Position numbers and translations under genes: made by a program. A stretch of DNA of 64,000 nucleotides from Labrys wisconsinensis (GTDB lineage: Bacteria > Pseudomonadota > Alphaproteobacteria > Rhizobiales > Labraceae): positions 1 through 64,000 of the forward strand of contig NZ_JAUSVX010000018.1 in assembly GCF_030814995.1 (NCBI RefSeq), given 5' to 3'. Positions 15,693 through 24,445 of this stretch are shown one piece after another (within the stretch, counting starts at the first letter, position 1; every line of letters begins with the position of its first letter). Below the pieces are notes generated by a model. It did no database searches, had not been told where the DNA came from, and saw nothing but the letters and a program-made list of their open reading frames with translations.

Positions 15693-16697
15693 TCACAGCA
15701 TGCTGGGCAGCACCCGGTCCGGCGGCCGATGGCCGTCCATGAAGGCGCGGATGTTGACGACCACCTTCTCGCCCATGTCGATGCGGCCCTCGATGGTGGC
15801 CGAGCCCATGTGCGGCAGCAGCACCACGCGGTTGTTCTTGGCGAGCTTGACCAGGCGCGGATTGACCGCCGGCTCGTGCTCGAACACGTCGAGGCCGGCG
15901 CCGGCGATCTCGCCGGCATCGAGCATCTTGGCCAGCGCCGTCTCGTCGATCACCTCGCCGCGCGCCGTGTTGACGATCACCGCATCCTTGCGGATCAGCT
16001 TCAGCCGGCGCGCCGAGAGCAGGTGATAGGTGGCGGGCGTGTGCGGACAATTGACCGAGATGATGTCCATGCGCGCCAGCATCTGGTCGAGCGAATCCCA
16101 GTAGGTCGCCTCCAGCTCCGCCTCGATCGCCGGGTCGACATGGCGGCGATTGTGATAGTGCACCTGCAGGCCGAAGGCTTTGGCGCGCCGGGCCACGGCC
16201 TGGCCGATGCGGCCCATGCCGATGATGCCCAGACGCTTGCCCCAGATACGGCGGCCCAGCATCCAGGTCGGCGACCAGCCCGGCCAGGCGTTGTTGCCCT
16301 CCGGGATGACCCGCGCCCCCTCGGGGACGCGGCGCGCCACGGCCAGGATCAGCCCCATGGTCATGTCGGCGGTATCCTCCGTCAGCACGCCGGGCGTGTT
16401 GGTGACGGTGATCTTGCGGGCGGTCGCCGCCTCGACGTCGATATTGTCGACGCCGTTGCCGAAATTGGCGATCAGCTTGAGACTGTCGCCGGCCGCCTCG
16501 ATCAGCTCCCGATCGATACGATCGGTGACGGTGGGCACCAGCACGTCGGCGGTCTTCACCGCCTCCGCGAGCGCCTCGCGCGACATCTTCTCGTCGGTGA
16601 GGTTGAGCCTGGCGTTGAAGAGCTCGCGCATGCGCGTCTCGATGGTGTCGGGCAGGCGTCGCGTCACCACCACGAGCGGCTTTTTCCTGACCGTCAT
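15693..16697 (-). CDS. D-isomer-specific 2-hydroxyacid dehydrogenase (glyoxylate/hydroxypyruvate reductase type)
   Basis: 334 residues. The NAD(P)-binding fold shows LGIIGMGRIGQAVARRAKAFG and the adjacent basic HYHNRR. The catalytic triad segments are visible: Arg in NTARGEVIDE, Glu in AGLDVFEHEP, and His in VVLLPHMGSAT. IANFGNGVDNIDVEAATARK and TNTPGVLTEDTADMTMGL are typical of the GyaR/glyoxylate reductase branch. It probably interconverts glyoxylate and glycolate, or hydroxypyruvate and D-glycerate. It converges on the DUF4865 operon and is divergent from the SH3 protein gene. Confidence 0.92.
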   Translation of the reverse strand: MTVRKKPLVVVTRRLPDTIETRMRELFNARLNLTDEKMSREALAEAVKTADVLVPTVTDRIDRELIEAAGDSLKLIANFGNGVDNIDVEAATARKITVTNTPGVLTEDTADMTMGLILAVARRVPEGARVIPEGNNAWPGWSPTWMLGRRIWGKRLGIIGMGRIGQAVARRAKAFGLQVHYHNRRHVDPAIEAELEATYWDSLDQMLARMDIISVNCPHTPATYHLLSARRLKLIRKDAVIVNTARGEVIDETALAKMLDAGEIAGAGLDVFEHEPAVNPRLVKLAKNNRVVLLPHMGSATIEGRIDMGEKVVVNIRAFMDGHRPPDRVLPSML

Positions 16698-16858
16698 CCC
16701 TGTACCCCCGCGGACTTTAAGACCACGTTCACCCCGTTGGCGGAGATTAGCCGGATATCGCCTCGCGCCGCTCCCTGTCTAGCAGAGCCGGCGTGACTGC
16801 CAAAGGGCTGCGCCGGATCGCGTCTGCGGGCCGGCTGGCAGCGGTCAAGGAAAGTGCC

Positions 16859-17590
16859 ATGTCGCGTCGCGTGCCGCGTTTGAGTCTCCTGGCCCGCCTG
16901 GGATTGGGCGGCATGGTCGGCGCGGCCATCCTCGTGGCCGGCATCACCATCCACCAGCGCTGGCGGCACGGGGCCACGGAGCTCCCGGCGGGACCCGCGA
17001 CCGTGGCCGCGCCGGCACCCGTCGCGACGCAGCCCCGCGGCATCGACATGATCGGGCGCATGCTCGCCGGCAAGGGCCAGGACAAGGGCGCCGACAAGCG
17101 GCTCGCCGACGTGACCGGCTCGATCGCGCCGCCCCAGGCGCCGAAGCCGGCGCTCGGTCCGGTGACCGGCCTGCCGATCCCGCGCTTCGTCAGCCTCAAG
17201 ACCGACCGGGTGAACGTGCGCCAGGGACCGACCCGCGACCAGAGCGTCGCCTTCATCTTCCAGCGCGCCGGCCTGCCGATCGAGGTCACCGCCGAGTTCG
17301 AGAACTGGCGCCGCATCCGCGATTCGGAGGGCGCGGAAGGCTGGGTGCTGCAGAACCTGGTCTCCGGCCGGCGCACCGCCCTCGTCTCGCCCTGGTCCAA
17401 GGAGCCGTCGCTGACGCTGCACCGGCACGCCGACGCCGCCAGCCCGACGGTGGCGCGGCTGCAGCCCGGCGTGCTCGGCTCGATCAAGACCTGCGACGGA
17501 GAATGGTGCCACATCCGGGGCGAGGGCTTCGACGGCTGGATCGAGCAGAACCGGCTGTGGGGCGCCTATCCCGGCGAAGAGGTGGATTGA
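16859..17590 (+). CDS. Membrane-anchored protein with two bacterial SH3 domains
   Basis: 243 residues. A basic N-terminus and one hydrophobic helix (about 9-28) would anchor the protein with its bulk in the periplasm. A Pro/Ala linker (30-110) follows. The first SH3_3-like domain shows FVSLKTDRVNVRQGPTRDQ and ENWRRIRDSEGAEGWVL. The second runs from ALVSPWSKEPSLTLHRHAD to WCHIRGEGFDGWIEQNRLWG. Such proteins generally bind peptidoglycan or other envelope ligands. The ATG at 16859 has an AAGGAA ribosome-binding site. A longer frame upstream lacks this signal. Confidence 0.85.
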   Translation: MSRRVPRLSLLARLGLGGMVGAAILVAGITIHQRWRHGATELPAGPATVAAPAPVATQPRGIDMIGRMLAGKGQDKGADKRLADVTGSIAPPQAPKPALGPVTGLPIPRFVSLKTDRVNVRQGPTRDQSVAFIFQRAGLPIEVTAEFENWRRIRDSEGAEGWVLQNLVSGRRTALVSPWSKEPSLTLHRHADAASPTVARLQPGVLGSIKTCDGEWCHIRGEGFDGWIEQNRLWGAYPGEEVD

Positions 17591-17639
17591 CGCCCCGCCC
17601 GGCCGGGGGCACCGTCGCACCCTGTCGCGGCAAGACCCC

Positions 17640-18257
17640 ATGGATCGCATCCGCCTGACTGTCAGCGGCATCGCCTCGATCGAGGAGGCCCGCCTCGCCA
17701 TCGCCGCCGGTGCCGACGCGGTGGCGCTCGCGCCAGGCCTTGCCGGCCCCGCGGACACGGCGCGGGCGCGCATCGCCGCGGCCGTGCCGCCGCCCGTCGC
17801 CGTGATCCTGCCCGTGGCCGCCTGGACCGCCGGCGCCGTGGCAGCGCAGGCCGACCTCAGCGGTGCGGGCACGGTCCAGGTCGAGCATCCCATCGATCCG
17901 GAGGACTATCCCGGCATGCGCCGCATCCTGCGCGGCCGCCGCTTCATCCAGCGCCTGCCGATGGCGGAGCCGGAGGGGGCCGCCCACACCTATGGCGGCC
18001 TGGCCGAAGCGCTGCTGCTCGATGCCGGCACCGACGCCGGGCGCGACTGGGCGGCCGCGCGCCGCATCGCCGCGGCGTCCCCGCTGTTCCTGGCCGGCTT
18101 CGCCGACCCTGCCGCCATCGCCGCGGCCGTGGCGGCCGTGCGGCCCTGGGGCATCGACGCCGGCGCGGCGCTGCGCCGCTCCGGCCGTCTCGACCCCGAC
18201 CGGCTCGCGGCCGTGGCCGCGATGCTTCAGGCAGCGGGCAGGGCACCCGCCGCCTGA
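17640..18257 (+). CDS. TrpF-like (phosphoribosylanthranilate isomerase) protein lacking the catalytic cysteine
   Basis: 205 residues with the (beta/alpha)8 pattern of TrpF: RLTVSGIASIEEARLAIAAG, TVQVEH where TrpF has VQLHG, ALLLDAGTDAGRDW, and FLAGFADPAAIAAAVAAV. The general-base cysteine of TrpF (KICGI) is Ser9 here (TVSGI), while the general-acid Asp appears conserved (Asp128 in LLLDAG). The phosphate-binding end (SGVE in TrpF) is altered to DAGAALRRSG. It probably does not perform the tryptophan reaction. It could be a pseudoenzyme or act on a related sugar. It follows the SH3 gene by 49 nt and may be cotranscribed with it. Confidence 0.65.
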   Translation: MDRIRLTVSGIASIEEARLAIAAGADAVALAPGLAGPADTARARIAAAVPPPVAVILPVAAWTAGAVAAQADLSGAGTVQVEHPIDPEDYPGMRRILRGRRFIQRLPMAEPEGAAHTYGGLAEALLLDAGTDAGRDWAAARRIAAASPLFLAGFADPAAIAAAVAAVRPWGIDAGAALRRSGRLDPDRLAAVAAMLQAAGRAPAA

Positions 18258-18266
18258 AGCGCCGTC

Positions 18267-19733
18267 CTATTGCTGCTGCTGCTGGGTCGGCGGCTGGAGC
18301 TGCTGACCGTTGACGCTGACCGAGCCGTCCTTGGCCATCTCGATCTTCCAGAGCGCCTTGCCGCCGTCGCCCGGCTTGGCCAGGGCCTTGGCCATGCCCA
18401 GCATCATCAGCGCCTGCTGCTTGTTGGGATCCTGATCGGTCGAGGTCTGCAGGTCGGCCATCGTCTTGTCGAGGCCGTCGGCGGTGACGGTGGCGCTGAC
18501 CTCGGGCGGCTGCGGCAGGATGGTCGCGCCGCCTTCGAGCGCCAGGGTCAGGGACGGAGCGGTGACGCCGCCGGGCTTCAGGGTCAGCTTCAGCGGGCCG
18601 TTGACGAAGTAGCCGGCGAGCTGGTCCTGCACGTCCTTGGGCCAGGGCTCCTTGCCGCCGACGTCGAGCTTGTCGACGGCCAGACGCGACACCGCCTCGA
18701 GGTCGGGACCGGAGAGGCGCATCGAGACGTCGAGCGCCGACGGCAGGGCCGGCTTGGCCCAGGCCGGGACGAGGCCCTCCGGCAGCTGCAGGCCGTCCAC
18801 CTTGATGCCGAGATCGTAATAGGCGTCCTTGCTGGCGCCGGAAAGGCCCAGGGTCTCGGTGAAGGCCGCGGCCTTGAACGCGCCCATCGGCGTCTCCACC
18901 GCCACGTCCTTGAAGCTGATGGTGCCGCCGATGCCGTTCCACAGCGGCAGGGCGGCGAGCAGGCGCGCCTTCAGGTCCGCCTGGGCGGCGGCGGCCTTGT
19001 CCTTGCCCGGATTGGCGGCGAAGAAGGCGAGGATCTCCAGCAGGCTCTTCTGCCGGGCGCTGTCGATGTCCATGTCGAGGGCGACCTCGCCCGTCTTTAT
19101 GGTCACCGTCACCGGCGCCTCGCCCGACTTGATCGTGACGGTCTCGGCGAAGCCGGCGCTGACCTGATGGATCTTGGCGGTGACGGCGCCATCGGCGGCG
19201 CTGGCGCCCTGCAGCGTCATCGTGGTCGCGCCCTGCTCGCCCTGGGCATCGCCCTCGGGCGAATGGGAGGCGAAGGTGACCTTGTCGACCTTGCCCTCGC
19301 CGCTGGTGAAGGCCGCGAGCTTGGCGTCGAACGTGCCCTCGAAATGATAGTTCTCGGCGGCGATCTCGACGGTCTCCTCGCCGCCTTCCTTGTGCTGGAC
19401 CAGCTTGAAGGCCGGGAAGCTGTCGGCGGTGACCGTCCAGGTGCCGTCGTCCTTGGGCGTGGCCTCGAAGGCGAAGGGCTGGACCGAGACGTCGACCTTG
19501 CCGTCGGCGGGCGTCATGCCGGCGACGATCTTGGGCAGGTCGATGGTGACGGTGTAGGCGTCGGTCCCCGGCGCCACGCTGACGATCTTCTGGTCGATGG
19601 CCGGCTGGCCGACATAGGTGGCGAAGGCAGCGGCCAGCTCCTTGGCCCCGTCTTCGGAGATCGTCTGCGCCCCTGCGGGCGAGGCCGCCAGCATCAGGGA
19701 CAGGATCAGGGCTCGTCTGGTCGCCGTTCGCAT
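18267..19733 (-). CDS. Exported protein of unknown function, beta-rich
   Basis: 488 residues with a clear signal peptide (MRTATRRALILSLMLAASPAGA, cleavage near residue 22). The mature part has many short beta-like segments, few cysteines and repeating statements such as TVTIKTGEVALDMDI and PLKLTLKPGGVTAPSLTLAL. This is the kind of sequence seen in periplasmic lipid- or membrane-associated scaffold proteins (AsmA- or DUF2125-like). It ends in a poly-Gln tail coded by CAG-type repeats. No catalytic motif is recognised. It converges tail-to-tail with the TrpF-like gene 9 nt away. Confidence 0.75.
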   Translation of the reverse strand: MRTATRRALILSLMLAASPAGAQTISEDGAKELAAAFATYVGQPAIDQKIVSVAPGTDAYTVTIDLPKIVAGMTPADGKVDVSVQPFAFEATPKDDGTWTVTADSFPAFKLVQHKEGGEETVEIAAENYHFEGTFDAKLAAFTSGEGKVDKVTFASHSPEGDAQGEQGATTMTLQGASAADGAVTAKIHQVSAGFAETVTIKSGEAPVTVTIKTGEVALDMDIDSARQKSLLEILAFFAANPGKDKAAAAQADLKARLLAALPLWNGIGGTISFKDVAVETPMGAFKAAAFTETLGLSGASKDAYYDLGIKVDGLQLPEGLVPAWAKPALPSALDVSMRLSGPDLEAVSRLAVDKLDVGGKEPWPKDVQDQLAGYFVNGPLKLTLKPGGVTAPSLTLALEGGATILPQPPEVSATVTADGLDKTMADLQTSTDQDPNKQQALMMLGMAKALAKPGDGGKALWKIEMAKDGSVSVNGQQLQPPTQQQQQ

Positions 19734-19856
19734 CTCGGTCTCCGACTTGGCTATGCGCGACGGGACGTCGCGGCGCGGGAAATTCCCACGCCCGTTTCGC
19801 CGCGGCAATCGAAAAGATCGGTCCACCGCCGCCAGCGTTCCCACGGAAACAACCGG

Positions 19857-20078
19857 TCAGGCCGCCGCCGTCGCCCCGTGGCCGCGATGCACCTCGACCG
19901 TGACATGAGACAGGCCCTCGATGCCGACGAGGCGCTCCTTGTAGGCGTCGGGCTCGCGCGGATGATCGGAGACGATGGCCGCGGCGGTGAGGATCACCAC
20001 GGCCCAGGTCCGGCGCTCGTGCCCCTCGCCGAGGAAGACGTGACCGTGGGTCCGCGACGCGATGGAATGGCTGTGCAT
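19857..20078 (-). pseudogene. dmeF: dmeF (CDF metal-efflux) remnant with the middle deleted in frame
   Basis: 73 codons. Residues 1-34 (MHSHS, then HVFLGEGHERRTWAVVILTAA) are the start of a DmeF-type cation diffusion facilitator. Residues 35-67 (IVSDHPREPDAYKERLVG, then LSHVTVEVH) match its extreme C-terminus. The six transmembrane helices and the His-rich loop, some 250 residues, are missing, and the junction (near 19976-19987) keeps the frame. It cannot transport metal. The dmeR/rcnR-type repressor usually upstream is also absent. The identification of both ends is from memory of the family, and a short functional peptide is not excluded. Confidence 0.7.
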
Positions 20079-20121
20079 CGGTGCCTCTCTCGTGCGGGGC
20101 ACGCTGGTCCGCGGACGCGCC

Positions 20122-20382
20122 TCACCACCAGGGGCCGCGCGGGCCGTAATAGGGACCGGGCCCGTAGAACCAGGGATCGTCGAGCGCAGACCGGACCTCG
20201 GCCCGGCGTGCCATGTCGATCTGCTGCAGGCATCTGGCGAAGGCGTCGGTGCCGCGGCGGAAGCCGTAGGAGGTGCATCGCGTCTCGTCATTGGCGCGGA
20301 TCTGTTCGGGCGTGATCACCGTGCAGGCACTCACGAGGAACAACCCGAGGGCGCACATCATGGCCTTGAGCATCGTCACCAT
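20122..20382 (-). CDS. Small lipoprotein
   Basis: 86 residues. The N-terminus (MVTMLKAMMCALGLFLVSACT) is a lipoprotein signal with lipobox VSAC, so the mature protein would begin at that cysteine. The mature part is short (TPEQIRANDETRCTSYGF, then FARCLQQIDMARRAEV), has two further cysteines and ends in an aromatic Tyr/Gly/Pro stretch (FYGPGPYYGPRGPWW). Small lipoproteins like this are common in Hyphomicrobiales and have no known role. An internal ATG at 20373 is an alternative start. Confidence 0.75.
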   Translation of the reverse strand: MVTMLKAMMCALGLFLVSACTVITPEQIRANDETRCTSYGFRRGTDAFARCLQQIDMARRAEVRSALDDPWFYGPGPYYGPRGPWW

Positions 20383-20583
20383 CGTCCCTGCCGTATCCGC
20401 CCCCCTTTGATAGCACGGCAAAGCCGATGCGGCATCCGCATGGCGCGAGCCGTGCCGGCAACCCGTCGGCCGCCGCGGCTCTCGCGGCGCGACAAGGCTT
20501 GCGAGCGCCACCGGGGATCGGTTGGCACGGCGGATGCTTCCTTGCTATCGTCCTGAAGGGGCTGCAGGTGAAAGGGGGCTGGA

Positions 20584-20769
20584 ATGAACGGGAAATATGG
20601 CGAGCTTGTGCGGCAATTGCGCCGCCGTGCCGAAAGCTATGCCAACGCGGTCGACGGCAACTTCCTGGTCTATGATGCCGTGGCCGTCGCGCTCGACCTG
20701 GCTGCCGCCGATGCGATCGAGCGGCTGTGCAGGGACGTTGAGGAGAGCGAGGAAGCCGCCCGCTTGTGA
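20584..20769 (+). CDS. Small hypothetical protein
   Basis: 61 residues, acidic and helical (MNGKYGELVRQLRRRAESYA, then AVALDLAAADAIERL), preceded by a purine-rich AAAGGGGG ribosome-binding site. The amino-acid composition looks protein-like, unlike the Arg-rich frames around it. Function is unknown. The style resembles small proteins in mobile or accessory regions. Confidence 0.5.
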   Translation: MNGKYGELVRQLRRRAESYANAVDGNFLVYDAVAVALDLAAADAIERLCRDVEESEEAARL

Positions 20770-20870
20770 GCGGCGGGACCGTCGTCGATCCCCTGTGATC
20801 GAGGTCGACGCGGGGTCGCAGGTGGACGCCCCGGCGGATTCGGCCGGGGCCGGTCGGAACGCGACGGCGT

Positions 20871-21245
20871 TCACATGTGCGGCTTCCCGCGCGTCCCGAG
20901 GTCGGAAGGAATGCAGTTCCCCTGCTGATCGGGCAGGTCGGCGAGGGCCGCATCGACCAGGGCCCGCATGGCCGGCCACATGGTCGCGATGGCGTCGGCG
21001 ACGCCCTCGACCGGCATCCCGCCGGGTATGTCGGCGAGCTCGACGGCGATGCGTGCGGCCTGAAGGGCCAGACGCCTGTCCTCGGGGTCTGCGGCGGGAA
21101 TCGCCGCAACCGCCGCGCAGGCGACCATGTACGGCGTCGGTTCGCGCATCGCCGCGATGGCGACACGGGCATCCTCGATGCACGCCTCCCACGGCCTCGG
21201 CTCCACGTTCTGCACGGCCAGCGCCCTCGCCACGCGCTCGATCAT
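20871..21245 (-). CDS. Hypothetical protein of the phage/accessory small-protein type
   Basis: 124 residues. The start MIERVARALAVQNVEPRPWE and the segment CIEDARVAIAAMREPTPYMV resemble short proteins common in rhizobial prophages and genomic islands (pattern: ERVARAL, then W, then ARAAIAAMREPT). The C-terminal half (ELADIPGGMPVEGVADAIATM) is less typical. The ATG at 21245 is the natural start. Function is unknown. It stands alone between the small orphan genes and the FAD-protein operon. Confidence 0.55.
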   Translation of the reverse strand: MIERVARALAVQNVEPRPWEACIEDARVAIAAMREPTPYMVACAAVAAIPAADPEDRRLALQAARIAVELADIPGGMPVEGVADAIATMWPAMRALVDAALADLPDQQGNCIPSDLGTRGKPHM

Positions 21246-21577
21246 CCTCACGGTGCACCCCCCCGAGGCCCAGGCAAAGGAGGGCGCCGCCGCGGCCGGC
21301 ATGTGCCCCGGCCATGGCGGATGGACGGGCCGCTCACGCAGCGGCCATGGTCGTCGGCACCGACGACTCCCGGTCCGGCGATGCCGTCGCACGCATCGCA
21401 GACGTCCCCTGCCTCTACGGCATCGTCGGTGATCATCCAGCCCCACTGCAGAAAAGTTGCGAGCAGTTCGCCTTCCAAATGCTTTAACGATAGCAATATC
21501 CGTACCAGGCGCCCGGCAAATGCGCACGGCGGGCAGGACAGCAGCGCCGCCGCCGGGCCGTCAGCCTTGCAAAGCCT
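21246..21577. other. Gap without a supported gene
   Basis: About 330 nt of somewhat lower GC than the surroundings. Frames here are Arg/Cys-rich or short. I see no RNA gene, repeat or promoter I can defend. Confidence 0.4.
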
Positions 21578-21600
21578 CACCTGCCTTCTTCGGAGGCAGG
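21578..21600 (-). terminator. Hairpin directly after the FAD-protein operon
   Basis: ACCTGCCT (21578-21585), a 7-nt loop, AGGCAGGT (21593-21600) abuts the last stop codon of the minus-strand operon at 21601. There is no clear T-run after it, so intrinsic termination is possible but not certain. Confidence 0.4.
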
Positions 21601-23130
21601 TCAGGTGATGTGCGTTGCAAGCTCCGTCGCCAAACGTTGCGCCAGGCTGCAAATTCTCGGTGCGCTTTCCAGGCGCCAGATCTGTGCGGCGTCGCTGGAG
21701 TGGCCGGCAAGCAGGGGCCCCATCACGAAGAGGCCGGGCGATGCCTCCAGAGCGCTCGTCACTTCGATCCCGGCCCCTGCCGCATTGACGCGCGCGAGAT
21801 CGTCCTGCCCGAGCAGGTTGCGCAGCAAGGGGTGCGACGGCCGGGTGAGCGGCTCCGAGCCGGAGCAGTCGACCACGACCGCGGCGTCGAGGGACAACGT
21901 CTCGGCCTCTTGACGGATCATCACCGTGAAGCCCGGCCTGGAGGTCGGGGAGCACGCCACGGACGTCGCCCGGCCGCGCATGATGCGCAGCTTTCCCCGG
22001 GCCATCAGCCCCTTCGCCGCGGCGGCATATTCGGGAGGCGTATGACGCCGCAACCGCGTGAACGCCTTGCCGTAGCGCTCGACGAACAAGCGCTTCTCGC
22101 GCACCGTCAGCCCGGCGAAGACACGGCCGAAGGCCTCGACGATCGGAGCAGCATAGTCCAGGGAGGCGTATCCGGCACGCCGGGCTGCCTCGACGTCCGC
22201 CGTCACGACCGCCATGAGATGGTCCGCCGTGAGTTCGGCCGCATCGGAGCCGAGCTGCCGGAGACGCTGTGCAACGAATGCCGTCTCGTGAGGCGACGGC
22301 TCGCCGTCGGGGAGAAAGCCGCTCGGCGAGATCACCACGATCTCGTCGAGCGCCGCCGACAGGCCGGACATGTGCCGGAGCGTGTAGACGGCCTCCATGG
22401 CCGCAGCGTTGCCCCCGACGATCACCGCCCGCTTCGACGCGGCCTGCTCCAGCCGTGCATCCGCAGCCACTGTCTCGAGGCTCGGGCCGTCGCGGCAGAC
22501 ATTGGCGACAAATCCGGGAAGGCCAGCCAGGTGCGGGGCGAGGCTCGACGGCAGGCTGCCCACGCCGAGCAGGACGCGGCCGGCGTGGATCACCCGTCCG
22601 TCGCGCAGGCCCAGGCGGAATGCGCCGCTGCCGTCCCGGGTGAGCAGCACGGCTTCTCCGGTCAGGAGGTCGACGTCAGCTGAGGCGTGCCGTCGGGCAT
22701 CGTCGATGCTCGCGTGCAGGCGCTCCCGGACGAAGAGGCCGAAGATGCGTCGTGGCAGATGGAGCGGACGGTACGCGGCCGGATCCTCGCGCGCCCGCGA
22801 CAGAGCCCTGTCGTTCGCCGCGAGCCATGCCACGACGCCCCCGTCGGGATCGTCCTGGAGCATGCCGAGCCACCGCGCCCGCTGATCGGCCACCCAGCCT
22901 CCAAATCCATGGACATCCATGGTCTGGACGGTCTCGTTCAGGAGAACCCTGGGATGGGCAAAGCGCCCATAGGGCAGGCCGACGCCGAAGTCGCCATCCC
23001 GATCCAGCATCGCCACACGCCGGAGCGCGCCGTCCCGCTCCCCCGTCCCCTGCGCGCCGAGCCGCTCGAGCAGGGAGACGAGGGTGAAGCTGCAGGAGAG
23101 GCCACCGCCGATGCAGACAAGGTCATACAT
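21601..23130 (-). CDS. FAD/NAD(P)-binding protein (NAD_binding_9 type)
   Basis: 509 residues. The start MYDLVCIGGGLSCSFTLVSLLERL is a dinucleotide-binding fold. The early segment DGDFGVGLPYGRFAHPRVLLNET and the second nucleotide fold (RAVIVGGNAAAMEAVYTL) match the FAD-NAD(P)-binding family of pfam13454, related to YdhS and ornithine-hydroxylase-like enzymes. Substrate is unknown. It is the third gene of an operon with a glycosyltransferase and a sugar aminotransferase, which suggests oxidation of a sugar or lipid moiety. The ATG at 23130 begins the Rossmann fold, 87 nt after the aminotransferase stop. Confidence 0.8.
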   Translation of the reverse strand: MYDLVCIGGGLSCSFTLVSLLERLGAQGTGERDGALRRVAMLDRDGDFGVGLPYGRFAHPRVLLNETVQTMDVHGFGGWVADQRARWLGMLQDDPDGGVVAWLAANDRALSRAREDPAAYRPLHLPRRIFGLFVRERLHASIDDARRHASADVDLLTGEAVLLTRDGSGAFRLGLRDGRVIHAGRVLLGVGSLPSSLAPHLAGLPGFVANVCRDGPSLETVAADARLEQAASKRAVIVGGNAAAMEAVYTLRHMSGLSAALDEIVVISPSGFLPDGEPSPHETAFVAQRLRQLGSDAAELTADHLMAVVTADVEAARRAGYASLDYAAPIVEAFGRVFAGLTVREKRLFVERYGKAFTRLRRHTPPEYAAAAKGLMARGKLRIMRGRATSVACSPTSRPGFTVMIRQEAETLSLDAAVVVDCSGSEPLTRPSHPLLRNLLGQDDLARVNAAGAGIEVTSALEASPGLFVMGPLLAGHSSDAAQIWRLESAPRICSLAQRLATELATHIT

Positions 23131-23217
23131 GGAGGCTTCCGGGGCTGCTGGCCAGGACCCGAATCGGGCGGGCGAGCCCGCTCGCCAGGCCAAGCCGGGT
23201 CGATTGGAGGCGACATC

Positions 23218-24429
23218 TCATCGGCGATGGTCGCGGACGATCGACGCGATCGTCTCCACGACATACCCGACATCCTCACGGCTCAGGCCCGGGAAGATCG
23301 GCAAGGACAGGATGCGCTCATAGGCCCTCGCCGCGTTGGGCAGGTCCTCCGGCTGACAGCCGAACGTATCCCGGTAGTATGAATGCAGGTGCAGCGGCAT
23401 GAAATGGACGCTGCTGCCGACGCCCTTCGCCTCGAGGAGATCGATGAAGGCGTCGCGCCCGACTCGCAGCTGATCGAGCTCCAGTTGAATCACGTAGAGA
23501 TGCCAGGACGAGCGCACGTCGGCGCCGGGCCTCGGCGTCCTGATCGCCTCGAGGTCCCGCAGACCTTCCGTATAGGCATCGGCCCATCGCGCCCGGGCAT
23601 CCCGGAACGCATCGCACCTCTCCAGCTGGCGGATGCCGATCGAGGCCGCGAGATCCGTCATGTTCGCCTTGTAGCCCGGAGCCTTTATGTCGTACCGCCA
23701 GCTGCGGCGAACGCCCGTCTGGGTCGTGCCGCTTCGGTCGATCCCGTTGTGCGCCATGAGGCGCACCCGCTTGGCGAGGTCGGGATCCCGGGTCGCGACC
23801 ATCCCGCCTTCTCCGGTCGTGACCGTCTTGTTGGCATAGAACGAGAAGCAGGTGGCGTCCCCGATCGTCCCGATGTTTCGCCCGCCATATTGCGCCGGCA
23901 GGGCGTGGGCCGCGTCGTCGACCACCGCAAGGCGATGCCGACGCGCCAGTTCGAGGATCCGATCCATCCGGCAGGGATGCCCGCCGTGGTGCATGGGAAC
24001 GACGACCTTCGCGCGGGGCGTCAGCCGCCGTTCCAGATCGGCGGGATCGATGTCGAGGGAATCGGGCAGGCAGTCGACGAATACCGGCCGGGCGCCCAGA
24101 TGAATCACCACGGCCGCCACCGAAGCGAAGGTCATGGTGGGCACGAGGACCTCGTCGCCGGGCCCCACGCCCAATGCCTCGAGGGCCAGGTGCAGCGCCG
24201 CCGTGGCCGAGCTCACCGCGACGGCATGATCGACCTCGACATATCGGGCGAAGGCGAGCTCGAACTCCTGGACCCTCGGCCCGGTGGTCAGCCAGCCCGA
24301 CGACAGCGTCTGGCGCACCGCTTCGACTTCCGCGTCGCCGATGCTGGGTCGGAAATAGGGGATGGTTCGCGGCGCAGCATTGCCGGTCGGGCTCGACGGG
24401 CCGCTTCGCCGATCTTCGCTCCTCAGCAT
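23218..24429 (-). CDS. DegT/DnrJ/EryC1/StrS-family sugar aminotransferase
   Basis: 403 residues. A PLP enzyme that transaminates keto-sugar nucleotides to amino sugars. The signature parts are IPYFRPSIGDAEVEAVRQTL, SSATAALHLALEALGVGPGDEV, VVDDAAHA with the PLP-contact Asp, SFYANKTVTTGEGGM with Lys201 as the Schiff-base lysine, and APGYKANMTDLAASIG. Members of this type act on UDP- or dTDP-4-keto sugars for surface glycans. It starts 16 nt after the glycosyltransferase stop, so the two are cotranscribed. No sugar dehydratase is present in the window to supply the keto sugar. Confidence 0.93.
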   Translation of the reverse strand: MLRSEDRRSGPSSPTGNAAPRTIPYFRPSIGDAEVEAVRQTLSSGWLTTGPRVQEFELAFARYVEVDHAVAVSSATAALHLALEALGVGPGDEVLVPTMTFASVAAVVIHLGARPVFVDCLPDSLDIDPADLERRLTPRAKVVVPMHHGGHPCRMDRILELARRHRLAVVDDAAHALPAQYGGRNIGTIGDATCFSFYANKTVTTGEGGMVATRDPDLAKRVRLMAHNGIDRSGTTQTGVRRSWRYDIKAPGYKANMTDLAASIGIRQLERCDAFRDARARWADAYTEGLRDLEAIRTPRPGADVRSSWHLYVIQLELDQLRVGRDAFIDLLEAKGVGSSVHFMPLHLHSYYRDTFGCQPEDLPNAARAYERILSLPIFPGLSREDVGYVVETIASIVRDHRR

Positions 24430-24445
24430 CGGGGCCTCCGGGCAG

